Source: JAWXVD01 sp044425705
GTDB taxonomy: Bacteria; Bacillota; Clostridia; Lachnospirales; Lachnospiraceae
NCBI GenBank assembly: GCA_044425705.1
Contig: JAWXVD010000025.1
Location: forward strand, 1 to 34,054
Reading direction: 5' to 3'
Length of the DNA: 34,054 nt
Positions 16,923 to 24,584 of the stretch are shown here, one piece after another. Below the pieces are notes generated by a model. It ran no database searches and was not told the DNA's origin. It saw only the letters and a list, made by a program, of their open reading frames with translations. Both the position numbers and the translations under genes were made by a program. Position 1 is the stretch's first letter; every line of letters starts with the position of its first letter.

Positions 16923-17867
16923 TTATTTGCTTAAAAATTCTTTTACTGTTTTGTATACGCCTTTTCCATCAATTTCGTATTTCTCAATCAATGCTGCTGC
17001 ACTTCCTGATTCACCAAACATATCATTCATACCGATTTTATATACTGGTGTTGGTGCTTTTGCACTTAAACAATCACACGCAGCACTACCAAGTCCACCA
17101 ATAACAGAATGTTCTTCTGCTGTTACTACTTTGCCTGTTTTCAATGCTGAAGCTACGATTAAATCTTCATCTAAAGGTTTAATTGTGGCAATATTAATTA
17201 CTTCTGCAGACACACCATCTGCTGCTAGCATTTCAGCTGCTTCTAATGCTGATCCCACAAGAAGTCCTGTTGCTACAATTGTAACATCTGTTCCCTCTTT
17301 TAAGATAGTTCCTTTTCCAATTTCGAATTTATAATCTGGTGTATCATTAATGACTGGTACTGCCGCTCTACCAAAACGTAAGTAAACAGGTCCATCATGT
17401 TCCACAGCTGCACGAACCGCTGCTTTTGCCTCAATATCATCTGAAGGATTAATAACTACCATTCCTGGAATTGTTCTCATTAATGCGATATCTTCATTAC
17501 ATTGATGGCTAGCACCATCTTCACCTACAGTAATTCCTGCATGTGTTGCTCCAATTTTTACATTCAAGTGTGGATATCCTACAGAATTACGTACTTGCTC
17601 AAATGCTCTTCCTGCTGCAAACATTGCAAAAGAACTAACAAATGGGATTTTTCCAGTTGTTGCAAGTCCTGCTGCGATTCCTACCATATTACATTCTGCA
17701 ATTCCACAGTCAATATGTCTTTCTGGATAAGATTTTTTAAATACTCCTGTTTTTGTTGCTGCTGCAAGATCAGCATCTAATACTACAAGATTAGGATACT
17801 CTGCTCCTAATTCTACTAATGCATTACCATAAGACTCTCTAGTAGCTATCTTTTTCACATCTGCCAT
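16923..17867 (-). CDS. Transketolase, C-terminal subunit
   Basis: This is the pyrimidine-binding plus C-terminal half of a split transketolase, about 314 residues. Motifs: MADVKKIATRESYGNALVELG at the start, the DLAAATKTG region, FVSSFAMFAAGRAFEQVRNS, THAGITVGEDGASHQ and the C-terminal domain TGKVVTAEEHSVIGGLGSAA. It works as a heterotetramer with the product of the upstream gene. The ATG at 17867 has GAGAGG 7 bases upstream; the longer in-frame extension has no comparable site and overlaps the upstream gene. The gap to the N-terminal subunit gene is 58 bases. Confidence 0.93.
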   Translation of the reverse strand: MADVKKIATRESYGNALVELGAEYPNLVVLDADLAAATKTGVFKKSYPERHIDCGIAECNMVGIAAGLATTGKIPFVSSFAMFAAGRAFEQVRNSVGYPHLNVKIGATHAGITVGEDGASHQCNEDIALMRTIPGMVVINPSDDIEAKAAVRAAVEHDGPVYLRFGRAAVPVINDTPDYKFEIGKGTILKEGTDVTIVATGLLVGSALEAAEMLAADGVSAEVINIATIKPLDEDLIVASALKTGKVVTAEEHSVIGGLGSAACDCLSAKAPTPVYKIGMNDMFGESGSAAALIEKYEIDGKGVYKTVKEFLSK

Positions 17868-17925
17868 GTTTTTACCTCTCATTCGCCTTCTATTTATTTT
17901 TATATAAGACCTACTTATATCTAAT

Positions 17926-18753
17926 CTATAAGCTTTCTCCAATTTTTTCTAAATCCGCCATTGCTATTGCATATTGTTCATCATTTGGTGCTGTTCCGTG
18001 CCAGCTAGCTTGACCTTCCATGAAAGAAACGCCTTTTCCTTTCATTGAAGTTGCAATAATTGCTGTTGGCATACCTTTTGTAGCTTTCGCTTCATTAAAA
18101 GCTGCTCTTAACGCATCAAAATCATGAGCATCTACCTTAACTACGTGGAAATTAAATGCTTCAAATTTCTTATCGATCGGATTTGGAGAACATACATCAT
18201 CAATGTTTCCATCAATTTGTAATCCGTTATTATCTACAATTACAACAAGATTATCAAGTTTTCTGTGACCCGCAAACATAGCAGCTTCCCATACTTGACC
18301 TTCTTGAATTTCACCATCACCTAACAATGTATAGACACGATAATCTTTTTCATCCATCTTTGACGAAAGCGCCATACCTACTGCGGCTGAAATTCCTTGT
18401 CCTAATGATCCAGATGACATATCAATACCTGGTACATGTTGCATACAAGGATGTCCTTGTAAATGAGAACCCAATTTACGAAGTGTTTTCATTTCTTCCA
18501 CAGGAAAATATCCTCTGTTTGCCATAACTGAATAAAGACCTGGTGCTGTATGTCCCTTACTTAGTACAAAGCGGTCTCTTCCTTCATTTTTAGGGTCTTT
18601 TGGATCAATGTTCATTTCTTCGAAATAAAGAAATGTATAAATATCTGCTGCCGACAAAGATCCACCTGGATGTCCAGCTTTGGCACTATGTACCCCTGTT
18701 ACAATACCTTTTCTTACTTCATTTGCCATTTTTTGAAGTTCTAAATTTGTCAT
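17926..18753 (-). CDS. Transketolase, N-terminal subunit
   Basis: This thiamine-diphosphate-binding half of a split transketolase has about 275 residues. Motifs: HSAKAGHPGGSLSAADIY (conserved His-Pro-Gly-Gly), FVLSKGHTAPGLYS and the ThDP signature beginning GDGEIQEGQVWEAA and ending VDNNGLQIDG. It transfers two-carbon units between pentose phosphate intermediates. The ATG at 18753 has GGAGG 7 bases upstream. The gene is the first of a probable unit with the C-terminal subunit and perhaps rpe. A weak promoter candidate (TTGTTT, 17 bases, TATTCT) lies upstream, near 18830-18860. Confidence 0.93.
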   Translation of the reverse strand: MTNLELQKMANEVRKGIVTGVHSAKAGHPGGSLSAADIYTFLYFEEMNIDPKDPKNEGRDRFVLSKGHTAPGLYSVMANRGYFPVEEMKTLRKLGSHLQGHPCMQHVPGIDMSSGSLGQGISAAVGMALSSKMDEKDYRVYTLLGDGEIQEGQVWEAAMFAGHRKLDNLVVIVDNNGLQIDGNIDDVCSPNPIDKKFEAFNFHVVKVDAHDFDALRAAFNEAKATKGMPTAIIATSMKGKGVSFMEGQASWHGTAPNDEQYAIAMADLEKIGESL

Positions 18754-18944
18754 ATATATTCCTCCATAAATAGGTAACTTTACGTTTACCTTTATTTGCA
18801 CTACTGTATTTTTGCCATCTGCAATTCTATACCTTTACAGAATACTACACTATAATTTAAGAAACAAGCCTTATAAGTGTGATTTTTTTATATTTTTGTA
18901 AAAAAGTGCCTTACATTTTAATAACCATCACTTTCTCTCAGTCT

Positions 18945-19000
18945 GGCAACTTTGGACCGTAAGGTACAAATTGCCGGTTGAAAAATCTTGTTTTTCAACC
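18945..19000. repeat. Double-hairpin repeat, family 2 copy 2
   Basis: This is a hairpin GGCAACTTTGGACC...GGTACAAATTGCC (18945-18975) directly followed by a perfect 10-bp hairpin GGTTGAAAAA-TCTTG-TTTTTCAACC (18976-19000). It has the same two-part layout as 3421-3471, with base changes in the second hairpin that keep pairing. It lies just past the stop of the small membrane protein gene and may also act as its transcript end. Confidence 0.75.
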
Positions 19001-19006
19001 TATCTT

Positions 19007-19351
19007 CTATTTTGTTTCATCACTGTCAGAATCTGCTTCAATACTACCTTCTGTTCCGTAGAAACCATCTAATTCATGGGTGATTTCATCTAACTCATTT
19101 GCATCTCCACTACCACCAACATATTTCCCTTCCATCATTGCTTTTACAGAAATAATTGCAAGAATTATCCCTGCTACTGTAAACACGATAGCCGCTATAA
19201 TAAAAATAATCAAATCTCTTGCACCAGCACCTTCTAAGCCTGTAAATAATTCATATGCCGAATATATCAAGTAACCACCTGCTAATATTCGTATACTTAA
19301 CATTCCTTTTGTGGGCAAACTTTGTTTCTTTTTTTTCTCTTGTTTTTCCAT
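19007..19351 (-). CDS. Small two-helix membrane protein, unknown function
   Basis: This 114-residue protein has a basic N-terminus (KQEKKKKQSLPTKG) and two membrane helices (about 17-38 and 45-70) with a short extracellular turn. The C-terminal tail is acidic and soluble (about 75-114, ending ...SDSDETK). By the positive-inside rule both ends should be cytoplasmic. I do not recognise a named family. It is monocistronic and divergent from the DUF885 gene. Confidence 0.75.
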   Translation of the reverse strand: MEKQEKKKKQSLPTKGMLSIRILAGGYLIYSAYELFTGLEGAGARDLIIFIIAAIVFTVAGIILAIISVKAMMEGKYVGGSGDANELDEITHELDGFYGTEGSIEADSDSDETK

Positions 19352-19515
19352 TGAATCACTATGCCTTTCTTCGTTAATCTTTATTTAAAATCTGTGTGAC
19401 GATGAAATGTAACATTAAATTCATCTATGTTACGAGTATACGGTAAATGTCATGTTCTATGCAAGTAAAACATACTATATAATAAATAAAAATTATTTAT
19501 GAAAAGGATTCCTAC

Positions 19516-21360
19516 TTGAATAAAAAAAGATTATCTCTTATTGTTTGTTTACTAATTCTTTTACTAGGCTTTGCTTTTTGCATTCACTTTACCTCCAATG
19601 ACACCATTCCCAGTAGCTCTAAAAGTGCTGTTACTACTATGTCCTTGGACCAACTAACGCATACACTTTTCCTACAAGAAATCACAAATGACACCCTTAC
19701 CTTGCATTATATGCTTTCTAATCCAGAATCATATAGCATACAAGATTACTGCGTAAAACTTCCTTCTTATACTTTAGATAATTCTTCTGACTCACTAGCT
19801 TTAGAAAATGCACTTTATCTTTTGCACTCCATGGAATCGCACGATTTTTCCAATGAAGATTATTACACATATTCTGTTCTATCCAATTATCTTTCGCATC
19901 AATTAAACGGGCAAACTTTCTCAGATTATTTCGAACTCCTATCCCCTTCTCAAGGTATACAATCAAGTTACCCTATCCTTATGGCTGAATATGCCTTTCG
20001 TGAAAAATCTGATATTGATGAATATTTAACGCTGCTAGGACAAACAAACCTTTATTTTGATAGTCTTATTTCTTTAGAGCAAGAACGCGCACAAAAAGGA
20101 TTTGCCCTAACTGACTATTCCTTAGAAAAAGTGATTCTACAATGCAATACCATGATTACAAAACAGTCACTCGAAAACGACTCTCATTTTTTACAGACTT
20201 CTTTTATCCAAAAATGCCAACCCTTCATTGATGGAGGCATACTAACTCCCCAAGAAGTCACTTCTTATTGTGAGGAAAACAACAGAATTCTTTCTACTGT
20301 TGTTTTACCAGCATATACAGACTTAGGGGATGCATTACAACTTTTAAAAGGCTCTAGTAGCAATCAAGACGGGCTTCATTATTTAGAAAATGGCTGTGAT
20401 TATTATGTATGGTTGTTAGAAAAAAACACTGGAAGTTCTCGTTCTATTGCAGATATCTATGAACTCTTGCAAAAGGACTATGCCCAAAATGTAACTTTAC
20501 TTTCTTCCATGCTAAAGGAACAAGCAGAAACACCCACTTTCACAGAAAAAAATATGTCTACTTTCACTCTCACTAGCCCCCTTTCTATGATTGATGACTT
20601 AACAGAAAGAATGTCTACTGATTTCCCTTCTTATATTTTAGAAGATACGGATTCTTATCCGCTTCTAACCATCAAAGATGTAGACCCATCTATGGAGGAC
20701 TATACTAGTCCTGCTTTCTATATGGTTCCACCTATAGATGATGTTCTTTCCAATACAATTTATATCAACCAAAAGAATTCTCCCTCTGGACTAGAATTGT
20801 ACACCACCTTAGCTCACGAGGGATATCCTGGGCATTTATATCAAACTACATATTATCATCTCTATCAAGATGCCAATGATATCAATCCTATACGAACTAT
20901 TATGAATTTTGGCGGTTATGTAGAGGGATACGCTATCTATGTGGAATTTCTTGCCTACGATTATGCCAGTGATTTAATGACCAACTCCAGTTCCTCTTCC
21001 TCTTATTCTGACTTATATGAATTATTAAAATTACGGCGAAAAACAGAGTTAGGTCTTCTCTCTATTTTAGATGTATCCATTCATTATTATGGCTTACAAT
21101 ACGATGATATTTATACTATACTTTCTGATTATGGTTTAAATAATCAAGAACAAATTCGCTCCATCTATGAATATATTGTGGAAGAACCTACTATCTATTT
21201 AAAATATTATTTAGGCTACTTGGAAATTTTATCTCTAAAAGAGGAAAGTCAAACCCTTTGGGGTGATACCTACAGCGACTATCGCTTTCATGAATTTCTA
21301 TTAAATAGCGGACCTGCCGATTTTGAAAACTTAAAAATGCGATTACTAGATAGTCAGTAA
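19516..21360 (+). CDS. DUF885 family metallopeptidase-like exported protein
   Basis: The protein has 614 residues and is one of only two plus-strand genes. It has an N-terminal signal or anchor segment (about 5-24, LSLIVCLLILLLGFAFCIHF). The conserved DUF885 motifs are AHEGYPGHLYQ (about 435-445, zinc-site-like HExxxGH) and VEGYAIYVE (the equivalent of EGWALYxE). These suggest an M32-like zinc peptidase fold acting outside the cytoplasm. The substrate is unknown. The start codon is TTG at 19516, with AAAGGA about 9 bases upstream; no ATG alternative precedes the signal segment. The 3' end overlaps the stem of a terminator that serves the convergent marR gene. Confidence 0.82.
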   Translation: MNKKRLSLIVCLLILLLGFAFCIHFTSNDTIPSSSKSAVTTMSLDQLTHTLFLQEITNDTLTLHYMLSNPESYSIQDYCVKLPSYTLDNSSDSLALENALYLLHSMESHDFSNEDYYTYSVLSNYLSHQLNGQTFSDYFELLSPSQGIQSSYPILMAEYAFREKSDIDEYLTLLGQTNLYFDSLISLEQERAQKGFALTDYSLEKVILQCNTMITKQSLENDSHFLQTSFIQKCQPFIDGGILTPQEVTSYCEENNRILSTVVLPAYTDLGDALQLLKGSSSNQDGLHYLENGCDYYVWLLEKNTGSSRSIADIYELLQKDYAQNVTLLSSMLKEQAETPTFTEKNMSTFTLTSPLSMIDDLTERMSTDFPSYILEDTDSYPLLTIKDVDPSMEDYTSPAFYMVPPIDDVLSNTIYINQKNSPSGLELYTTLAHEGYPGHLYQTTYYHLYQDANDINPIRTIMNFGGYVEGYAIYVEFLAYDYASDLMTNSSSSSSYSDLYELLKLRRKTELGLLSILDVSIHYYGLQYDDIYTILSDYGLNNQEQIRSIYEYIVEEPTIYLKYYLGYLEILSLKEESQTLWGDTYSDYRFHEFLLNSGPADFENLKMRLLDSQ

Positions 21361-21368
21361 TCGCATTT
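21335..21368 (-). terminator. Terminator shared by convergent DUF885 and marR genes
   Basis: A perfect 13-bp inverted repeat, AAATGCGATTACT (21335-21347) and AGTAATCGCATTT (21356-21368), has an 8-base loop. On the minus strand the stem is followed by TTTTTAAG, so it best fits termination of the marR transcript. The stem includes the last codons and the TAA of the DUF885 gene. Confidence 0.75.
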
Positions 21369-21371
21369 CTA

Positions 21372-21806
21372 TTACATTTCCTTAAAAAATGTATTTAACT
21401 TATTTAATGATTTTTCTAATACCATAATTTCAGCTTCATCTAATTGTGCTACCACCGCTTGTATCATTTTATTGTGGAATTCCTTATGATGTGCATGTGC
21501 CCTACTACCAGCTTCTGTCAAGGATACCAAAACGACTCTCCGGTCCTCGTCACTTCGTATTCTGTCCACTAGCCCTTTTTTTACCAAGCTATTCACTGCG
21601 ATAGTCAACGTTCCCGTTGTAATATTTAGCGATTTTGCCACAGTGGTCATATTTTTTGCACCAGCGGTTCCTATGGCTTCTATCACATGCATATCATTTG
21701 TAGTGATTTTCTTAAACTCACCAGTCTGCATGGCACGTTCTTCAATTGTATTGATACTACGAAATAGTTTTACCAACAATTCATTCAACGTTCTATTAAT
21801 ATCCAT
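21372..21806 (-). CDS. MarR family transcriptional regulator (FabT-like)
   Basis: This 144-residue winged-helix repressor has its recognition helix region at MTTVAKSLNITTGTLTIAVNSLVKKGLVDRIRSDEDRRVVLVSLTEAG (about 53-100), with the conserved DxRR wing. The N-terminus NRTLNELLVKLFRSINTIEE and the THxxx pattern NDMHVIEAIG resemble the FabT-like regulators that precede fatty-acid synthesis genes in Lachnospiraceae. No fab gene is in this window, so its targets are unknown. It starts 13 bases after the Mrr-like gene and is probably in the same operon. Confidence 0.87.
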   Translation of the reverse strand: MDINRTLNELLVKLFRSINTIEERAMQTGEFKKITTNDMHVIEAIGTAGAKNMTTVAKSLNITTGTLTIAVNSLVKKGLVDRIRSDEDRRVVLVSLTEAGSRAHAHHKEFHNKMIQAVVAQLDEAEIMVLEKSLNKLNTFFKEM

Positions 21807-21819
21807 CTCTACCTCTTCT

Positions 21820-22284
21820 TCATATCTCTTCTAACATACTATCTAGATATCCTCTATCCCACAATACAATTTTAAGTTTTTTGGCTGCCTGTACCGCTGG
21901 CGTTGTAAAATATTGGTTGGTTAAAACAACACCTACCATCCGATCATAATAATCTCGACCTGCATAAGCCTCCTGCACTGCTTTCACACCTACTGCATCA
22001 CGATAACACTTACACTGTATCGCATAGGTGATTCCATCTTTTTCTGCCAAAACATCTATGCCAAAATCTCCGCTCCCCTTCGTGACTTCTACTTCCAAGA
22101 AGCCTCTCTTTTCTAATATATCTGCACAATAATGTTCAAAATCATGGCCATCCATATTATCAATTGCCATGGTTCTGTAAGTGTTTTTCTTCTTAATAAT
22201 AACCGCAACAATGCAACATAGCATACACACTACAAGTATCGCACCAAGTATCCAGACTAGTTCTATATTGCTATTTTCTATCAT
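21820..22284 (-). CDS. Membrane-anchored Mrr-like restriction endonuclease domain protein
   Basis: The protein has about 154 residues: an N-terminal transmembrane helix (about 8-30, LVWILGAILVVCMLCCIVAVII), then a Mrr_cat-type PD-(D/E)xK nuclease domain (about 42-154). The catalytic core is visible: GSGDFGIDVLAEKDGITYAIQCKCY, with Asp and the Q-x-K of the Mrr variant. A further helix carries a conserved Glu (DFEHYCADILEKRGF). Mrr relatives cleave modified DNA. The membrane anchor is seen in some Firmicutes family members and its purpose is not settled. The ATG at 22284 has AAAGGTGA just upstream. Confidence 0.82.
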   Translation of the reverse strand: MIENSNIELVWILGAILVVCMLCCIVAVIIKKKNTYRTMAIDNMDGHDFEHYCADILEKRGFLEVEVTKGSGDFGIDVLAEKDGITYAIQCKCYRDAVGVKAVQEAYAGRDYYDRMVGVVLTNQYFTTPAVQAAKKLKIVLWDRGYLDSMLEEI

Positions 22285-22314
22285 ATTCACCTTTACCCTT
22301 TACTAAATATAGTC

Positions 22315-22323
22315 ATTATAGCA
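22315..22323 (-). promoter_or_regulatory. Extended -10 promoter of the mrr-like/marR operon
   Basis: On the minus strand TGCTATAAT is an extended -10 with a perfect TATAAT (22315-22320). No good -35 box is visible at the correct distance, as expected for this class. An inverted repeat CACTTTT...AAAAGTG (about 22322-22347) overlaps it and could be an operator. Confidence 0.5.
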
Positions 22324-22356
22324 CTTTTTGTCTAATTATGAAAAGTGTTTTCAATG

Positions 22357-22406
22357 AAAAAACTGCTTTTTATAAATCGGAATCCTTTCCCATCTATAAA
22401 AAACAG
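22357..22406 (-). terminator. Terminator after the ZnDPLC-like gene
   Basis: On the minus strand CTGTTTTTTATA (22395-22406) pairs with TATAAAAAGCAG (22363-22374) with one wobble, across a 20-base loop. It is followed by six T residues. It lies beyond the repeat at 22414-22544, so that repeat is inside the transcript. The 299-base space 22285-22583 is thus filled by promoter, terminator and repeat. Confidence 0.7.
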
Positions 22407-22413
22407 CTTTTAT

Positions 22414-22544
22414 GTTACAGTTCACACGACCTGTAACGATACAAAAATCCATTTAAAATTGCCTACGACAATGGGATTTTTGTACTTATTTATCATTTTC
22501 ATACGTACTATGCAGTAAATGCATAGTACTGTGTGAACAGTAAC
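22414..22544. repeat. MITE-like hairpin repeat, family 1 copy B
   Basis: This 131-bp element has terminal inverted repeats GTTACAGTTCACAC and GTGTGAACAGTAAC (13 of 14). It shares its last 68 bases almost exactly with copy A at 2119-2214, including the hairpin GTACTATGCA-GTAAA-TGCATAGTAC. In place of the short palindrome of copy A it has an extra hairpin module at about 22441-22483: ACAAAAATCC, then ATTTAAA, ATTG, CCTACGA, CAAT, then GGGATTTTTGT. A module of this same layout occurs at 33969-34006. Confidence 0.85.
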
Positions 22545-22583
22545 GCTTTTATACCTATCATCTTTATTACATTAAATATCCTT

Positions 22584-23171
22584 TTAGGAAATCAAACAAA
22601 TTTCATTTTCTGATTTTATTTCTAACAATTGCAAAATACTGATAGCTACTTGATAGCATACCCCTACAATGTATTCACAATCTTCTTCTACCGTTCTTTC
22701 ACAGCTTACGTACTCTTTATGCATCTTTTCTATATATGCAAATAATTCTTCTTTCTCAACAAACCAATTCCCTGTATATTTTTTTATATTAGATCTATCG
22801 CTTTTAATATAACTTCGTAGACCAAATTTCAAATAATTTTCATAAACACAATGATTTCTCAAGTCTCCTGGGTAATGTTTATTATGAGGAAATGTAAAAT
22901 AATCCGCCATATAATGAATCACTTCCCCTAATTCTATAGCATATTTTCTAGGCTGAAAATTCCCTTGATTTATTTCTTCTGTTAATTTCTCAATCTTGAC
23001 GCGTAACATTTCAAATGTACCATCAAATTCATGCTTTGTAGTTAAAAAAGAAGGTTTGCAATCTGGTAAAATACTTCCCCAGTAAAATGCCTTACGATGC
23101 TTCCATAATTCCTGTGCATGTAAATCTCTCACTAAAAGTCCTGCTAAAGAAATGTGTGATTTTTTTCTCAC
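22584..23171 (-). CDS. Zinc-dependent phospholipase C-like family protein
   Basis: The protein has about 195 residues. It starts KSHISLAGLLVRDL and has spaced His and Asp residues (WGSILPDCKPSF, TTKHEF, ELGEVIHYMADYFTFPHN) that match the metal-binding pattern of the ZnDPLC family (PF00882). There is no signal peptide, unlike secreted clostridial phospholipases. A cytoplasmic hydrolase of unknown substrate is therefore more likely than a toxin. The GTG at 23171 is chosen because GGAGGGG lies just upstream; the in-frame ATG at 23183 would place that site inside the gene. Confidence 0.72.
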   Translation of the reverse strand: MRKKSHISLAGLLVRDLHAQELWKHRKAFYWGSILPDCKPSFLTTKHEFDGTFEMLRVKIEKLTEEINQGNFQPRKYAIELGEVIHYMADYFTFPHNKHYPGDLRNHCVYENYLKFGLRSYIKSDRSNIKKYTGNWFVEKEELFAYIEKMHKEYVSCERTVEEDCEYIVGVCYQVAISILQLLEIKSENEICLIS

Positions 23172-23280
23172 GTTCCCCTCCATTTCAGGTATTTTCTATA
23201 CCACTGCTATCCTCTATTTGATATCACCAACAAACTCATAGTAATATTACCCTCTTCAAAAGTCAATAGCGTATTCTTGG

Positions 23281-23333
23281 AAAACAAAGTAAAACATGAA
23301 ATTTTCCCTATTTCATACTCTTATTTTACTTTG
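23281..23333 (-). terminator. Second hairpin downstream of the sugar operon
   Basis: CAAAGTAAAA (23285-23294) pairs with TTTTACTTTG (23324-23333), with an inner ATGAAAT/ATTTCAT stem. On the minus strand it is followed by TTTTCC. This is a weaker, backup-like terminator next to the one at 23346-23379. No gene is seen in the 306-base space 23172-23477. Confidence 0.5.
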
Positions 23334-23345
23334 CTTATAGATAAG

Positions 23346-23379
23346 AAAAAGACGGAAACAAAAGTATTCTGCTTCCATC
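23346..23379 (-). terminator. Terminator of the xylB-gatD-gatZ-AKR operon
   Basis: On the minus strand GATGGAAGC (23371-23379) pairs with GTTTCCGTC (23351-23359) over an 11-base loop, followed by TTTTTC. It lies about 100 bases after the aldo/keto reductase stop codon. Confidence 0.72.
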
Positions 23380-23477
23380 TTTTCTCATGCTATATCATAT
23401 GCAATTTTTACATATGTATGACTATTTTTAAAATGGTAATATTTGTAATTTTTAATCACAACCCAAGTCATGTTTCA

Positions 23478-24482
23478 TTATTTACAAATCACACCATCTT
23501 CATCCCATAGATCGTGCCAATCATTAGCACCTTCCCATAGGAATACTTGACCTTTAACAAGACGGTTGTTGTGCTCTAATGTAGCGATAGCTGCCATTTC
23601 TTCATCTGTTAATGGATCTGTTGTTGTACATTTAAGGTTACTTATGTATTCCATTTCGAATACTGAGAAAGGAATTGGAATCTCTCCTCTTTGTACTGCC
23701 CATTTAAGAGCGATAACTGCTGGATGAACTCCGTGAGCTTTTGCAACTGCTTGCATAACGTCTGTTTGAAGATCAGCGATATCTTCTGGACACATATCTC
23801 TTTCAGGTCTTGTTGGAGAACCAAGTGGCATAAATCCGATTGGTTGAATTTCTTTTGATACTAAGTAATCAAATAATTCAACTTGTTGGAAGCATGGGTG
23901 GATTTCCATTTCACAAGCAACTGGTTTAATTTTAAGTTCTGGTAAAACAGCTTCCATTTTTGGAATTGTCATATTAGAAATACCAATAGAACGGATTAAA
24001 CCTGCTTCTACTAATGCTTCACATTGACGGTATGTTTTAATAAATTCTTCTGGGCTGAATGGTTTAGACTCTGGGTTTCTAGCATCTCCATCACATCCTG
24101 GTGCATGATAGTTAGGGAAAGGCCAGTGAATGAAGAATAAGTCAATGTATTCACATTGTAAATCTACAATACTTTTTTTGCAAGATTCTTCAACACGGTC
24201 GTGCATATCATTCCAAACTTTTGTCATGATATAAAGGTCTTTACGTTCTACTGTTCCTTTATCCATAGCTGCTTTGAACACTTCACCAATTTGGTCTTCA
24301 TTTCCATAGCAAGCTGCACAGTCGAACATACGATAACCACATTCAATTGCTCCAGCAACTGCTGCTGATACTTGTTCTGCACTAAAACGGTCAGAACCAA
24401 ATGTTCCCATACCCATACATGGAATTTCTTGTCCTGTATAAAGTTTAACTTTTGGGATTAAGTCTTGATTAATAACTTCCAT
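23478..24482 (-). CDS. Aldo/keto reductase
   Basis: This 334-residue NAD(P)H-dependent TIM-barrel oxidoreductase reduces carbonyls such as aldoses. The catalytic tetrad is complete: Asp in YRMFDCAACYGNE (about 54), Tyr in the same segment (about 59), Lys in IMTKVWND and His in IDLFFIHWPFPN. A cofactor region is recognisable near IPIPFSVFEMEYISN. It resembles the sorbitol-6-phosphate/aldose reductase group, but the substrate is unknown. It is the last gene of the sugar operon, about 100 bases after gatZ, with a stable hairpin in between. Regular codon use like the neighbouring operon genes suggests joint high expression. Confidence 0.9.
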   Translation of the reverse strand: MEVINQDLIPKVKLYTGQEIPCMGMGTFGSDRFSAEQVSAAVAGAIECGYRMFDCAACYGNEDQIGEVFKAAMDKGTVERKDLYIMTKVWNDMHDRVEESCKKSIVDLQCEYIDLFFIHWPFPNYHAPGCDGDARNPESKPFSPEEFIKTYRQCEALVEAGLIRSIGISNMTIPKMEAVLPELKIKPVACEMEIHPCFQQVELFDYLVSKEIQPIGFMPLGSPTRPERDMCPEDIADLQTDVMQAVAKAHGVHPAVIALKWAVQRGEIPIPFSVFEMEYISNLKCTTTDPLTDEEMAAIATLEHNNRLVKGQVFLWEGANDWHDLWDEDGVICK

Positions 24483-24512
24483 TTTTGTTATACCTTCTTT
24501 CTCTTTATTTTT

Positions 24513-24539
24513 GTAAGTAGGCTGATTCAGCCTACTTAC
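24513..24539 (-). other. Intra-operon hairpin between gatZ and aldo/keto reductase
   Basis: GTAAGTAGGCTGA and TCAGCCTACTTAC form a perfect 13-bp inverted repeat around one base. On the transcribed strand it is followed by AAAAATAAAG, not T residues, so it is not a classical terminator. It could set the ratio of the two messages by protecting or processing RNA ends. It lies 30 bases before the start codon of the reductase. Confidence 0.7.
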
Positions 24540-24584
24540 CCTTTATTAAAAAAGCTTGTGCTTTTCCAATCAAATCAATTAATG

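Noticed and set aside
22584..23171. Secreted clostridial alpha-toxin-like phospholipase
   Set aside because: There is no signal peptide and no C-terminal membrane-binding domain; only the metal-binding pattern is shared.
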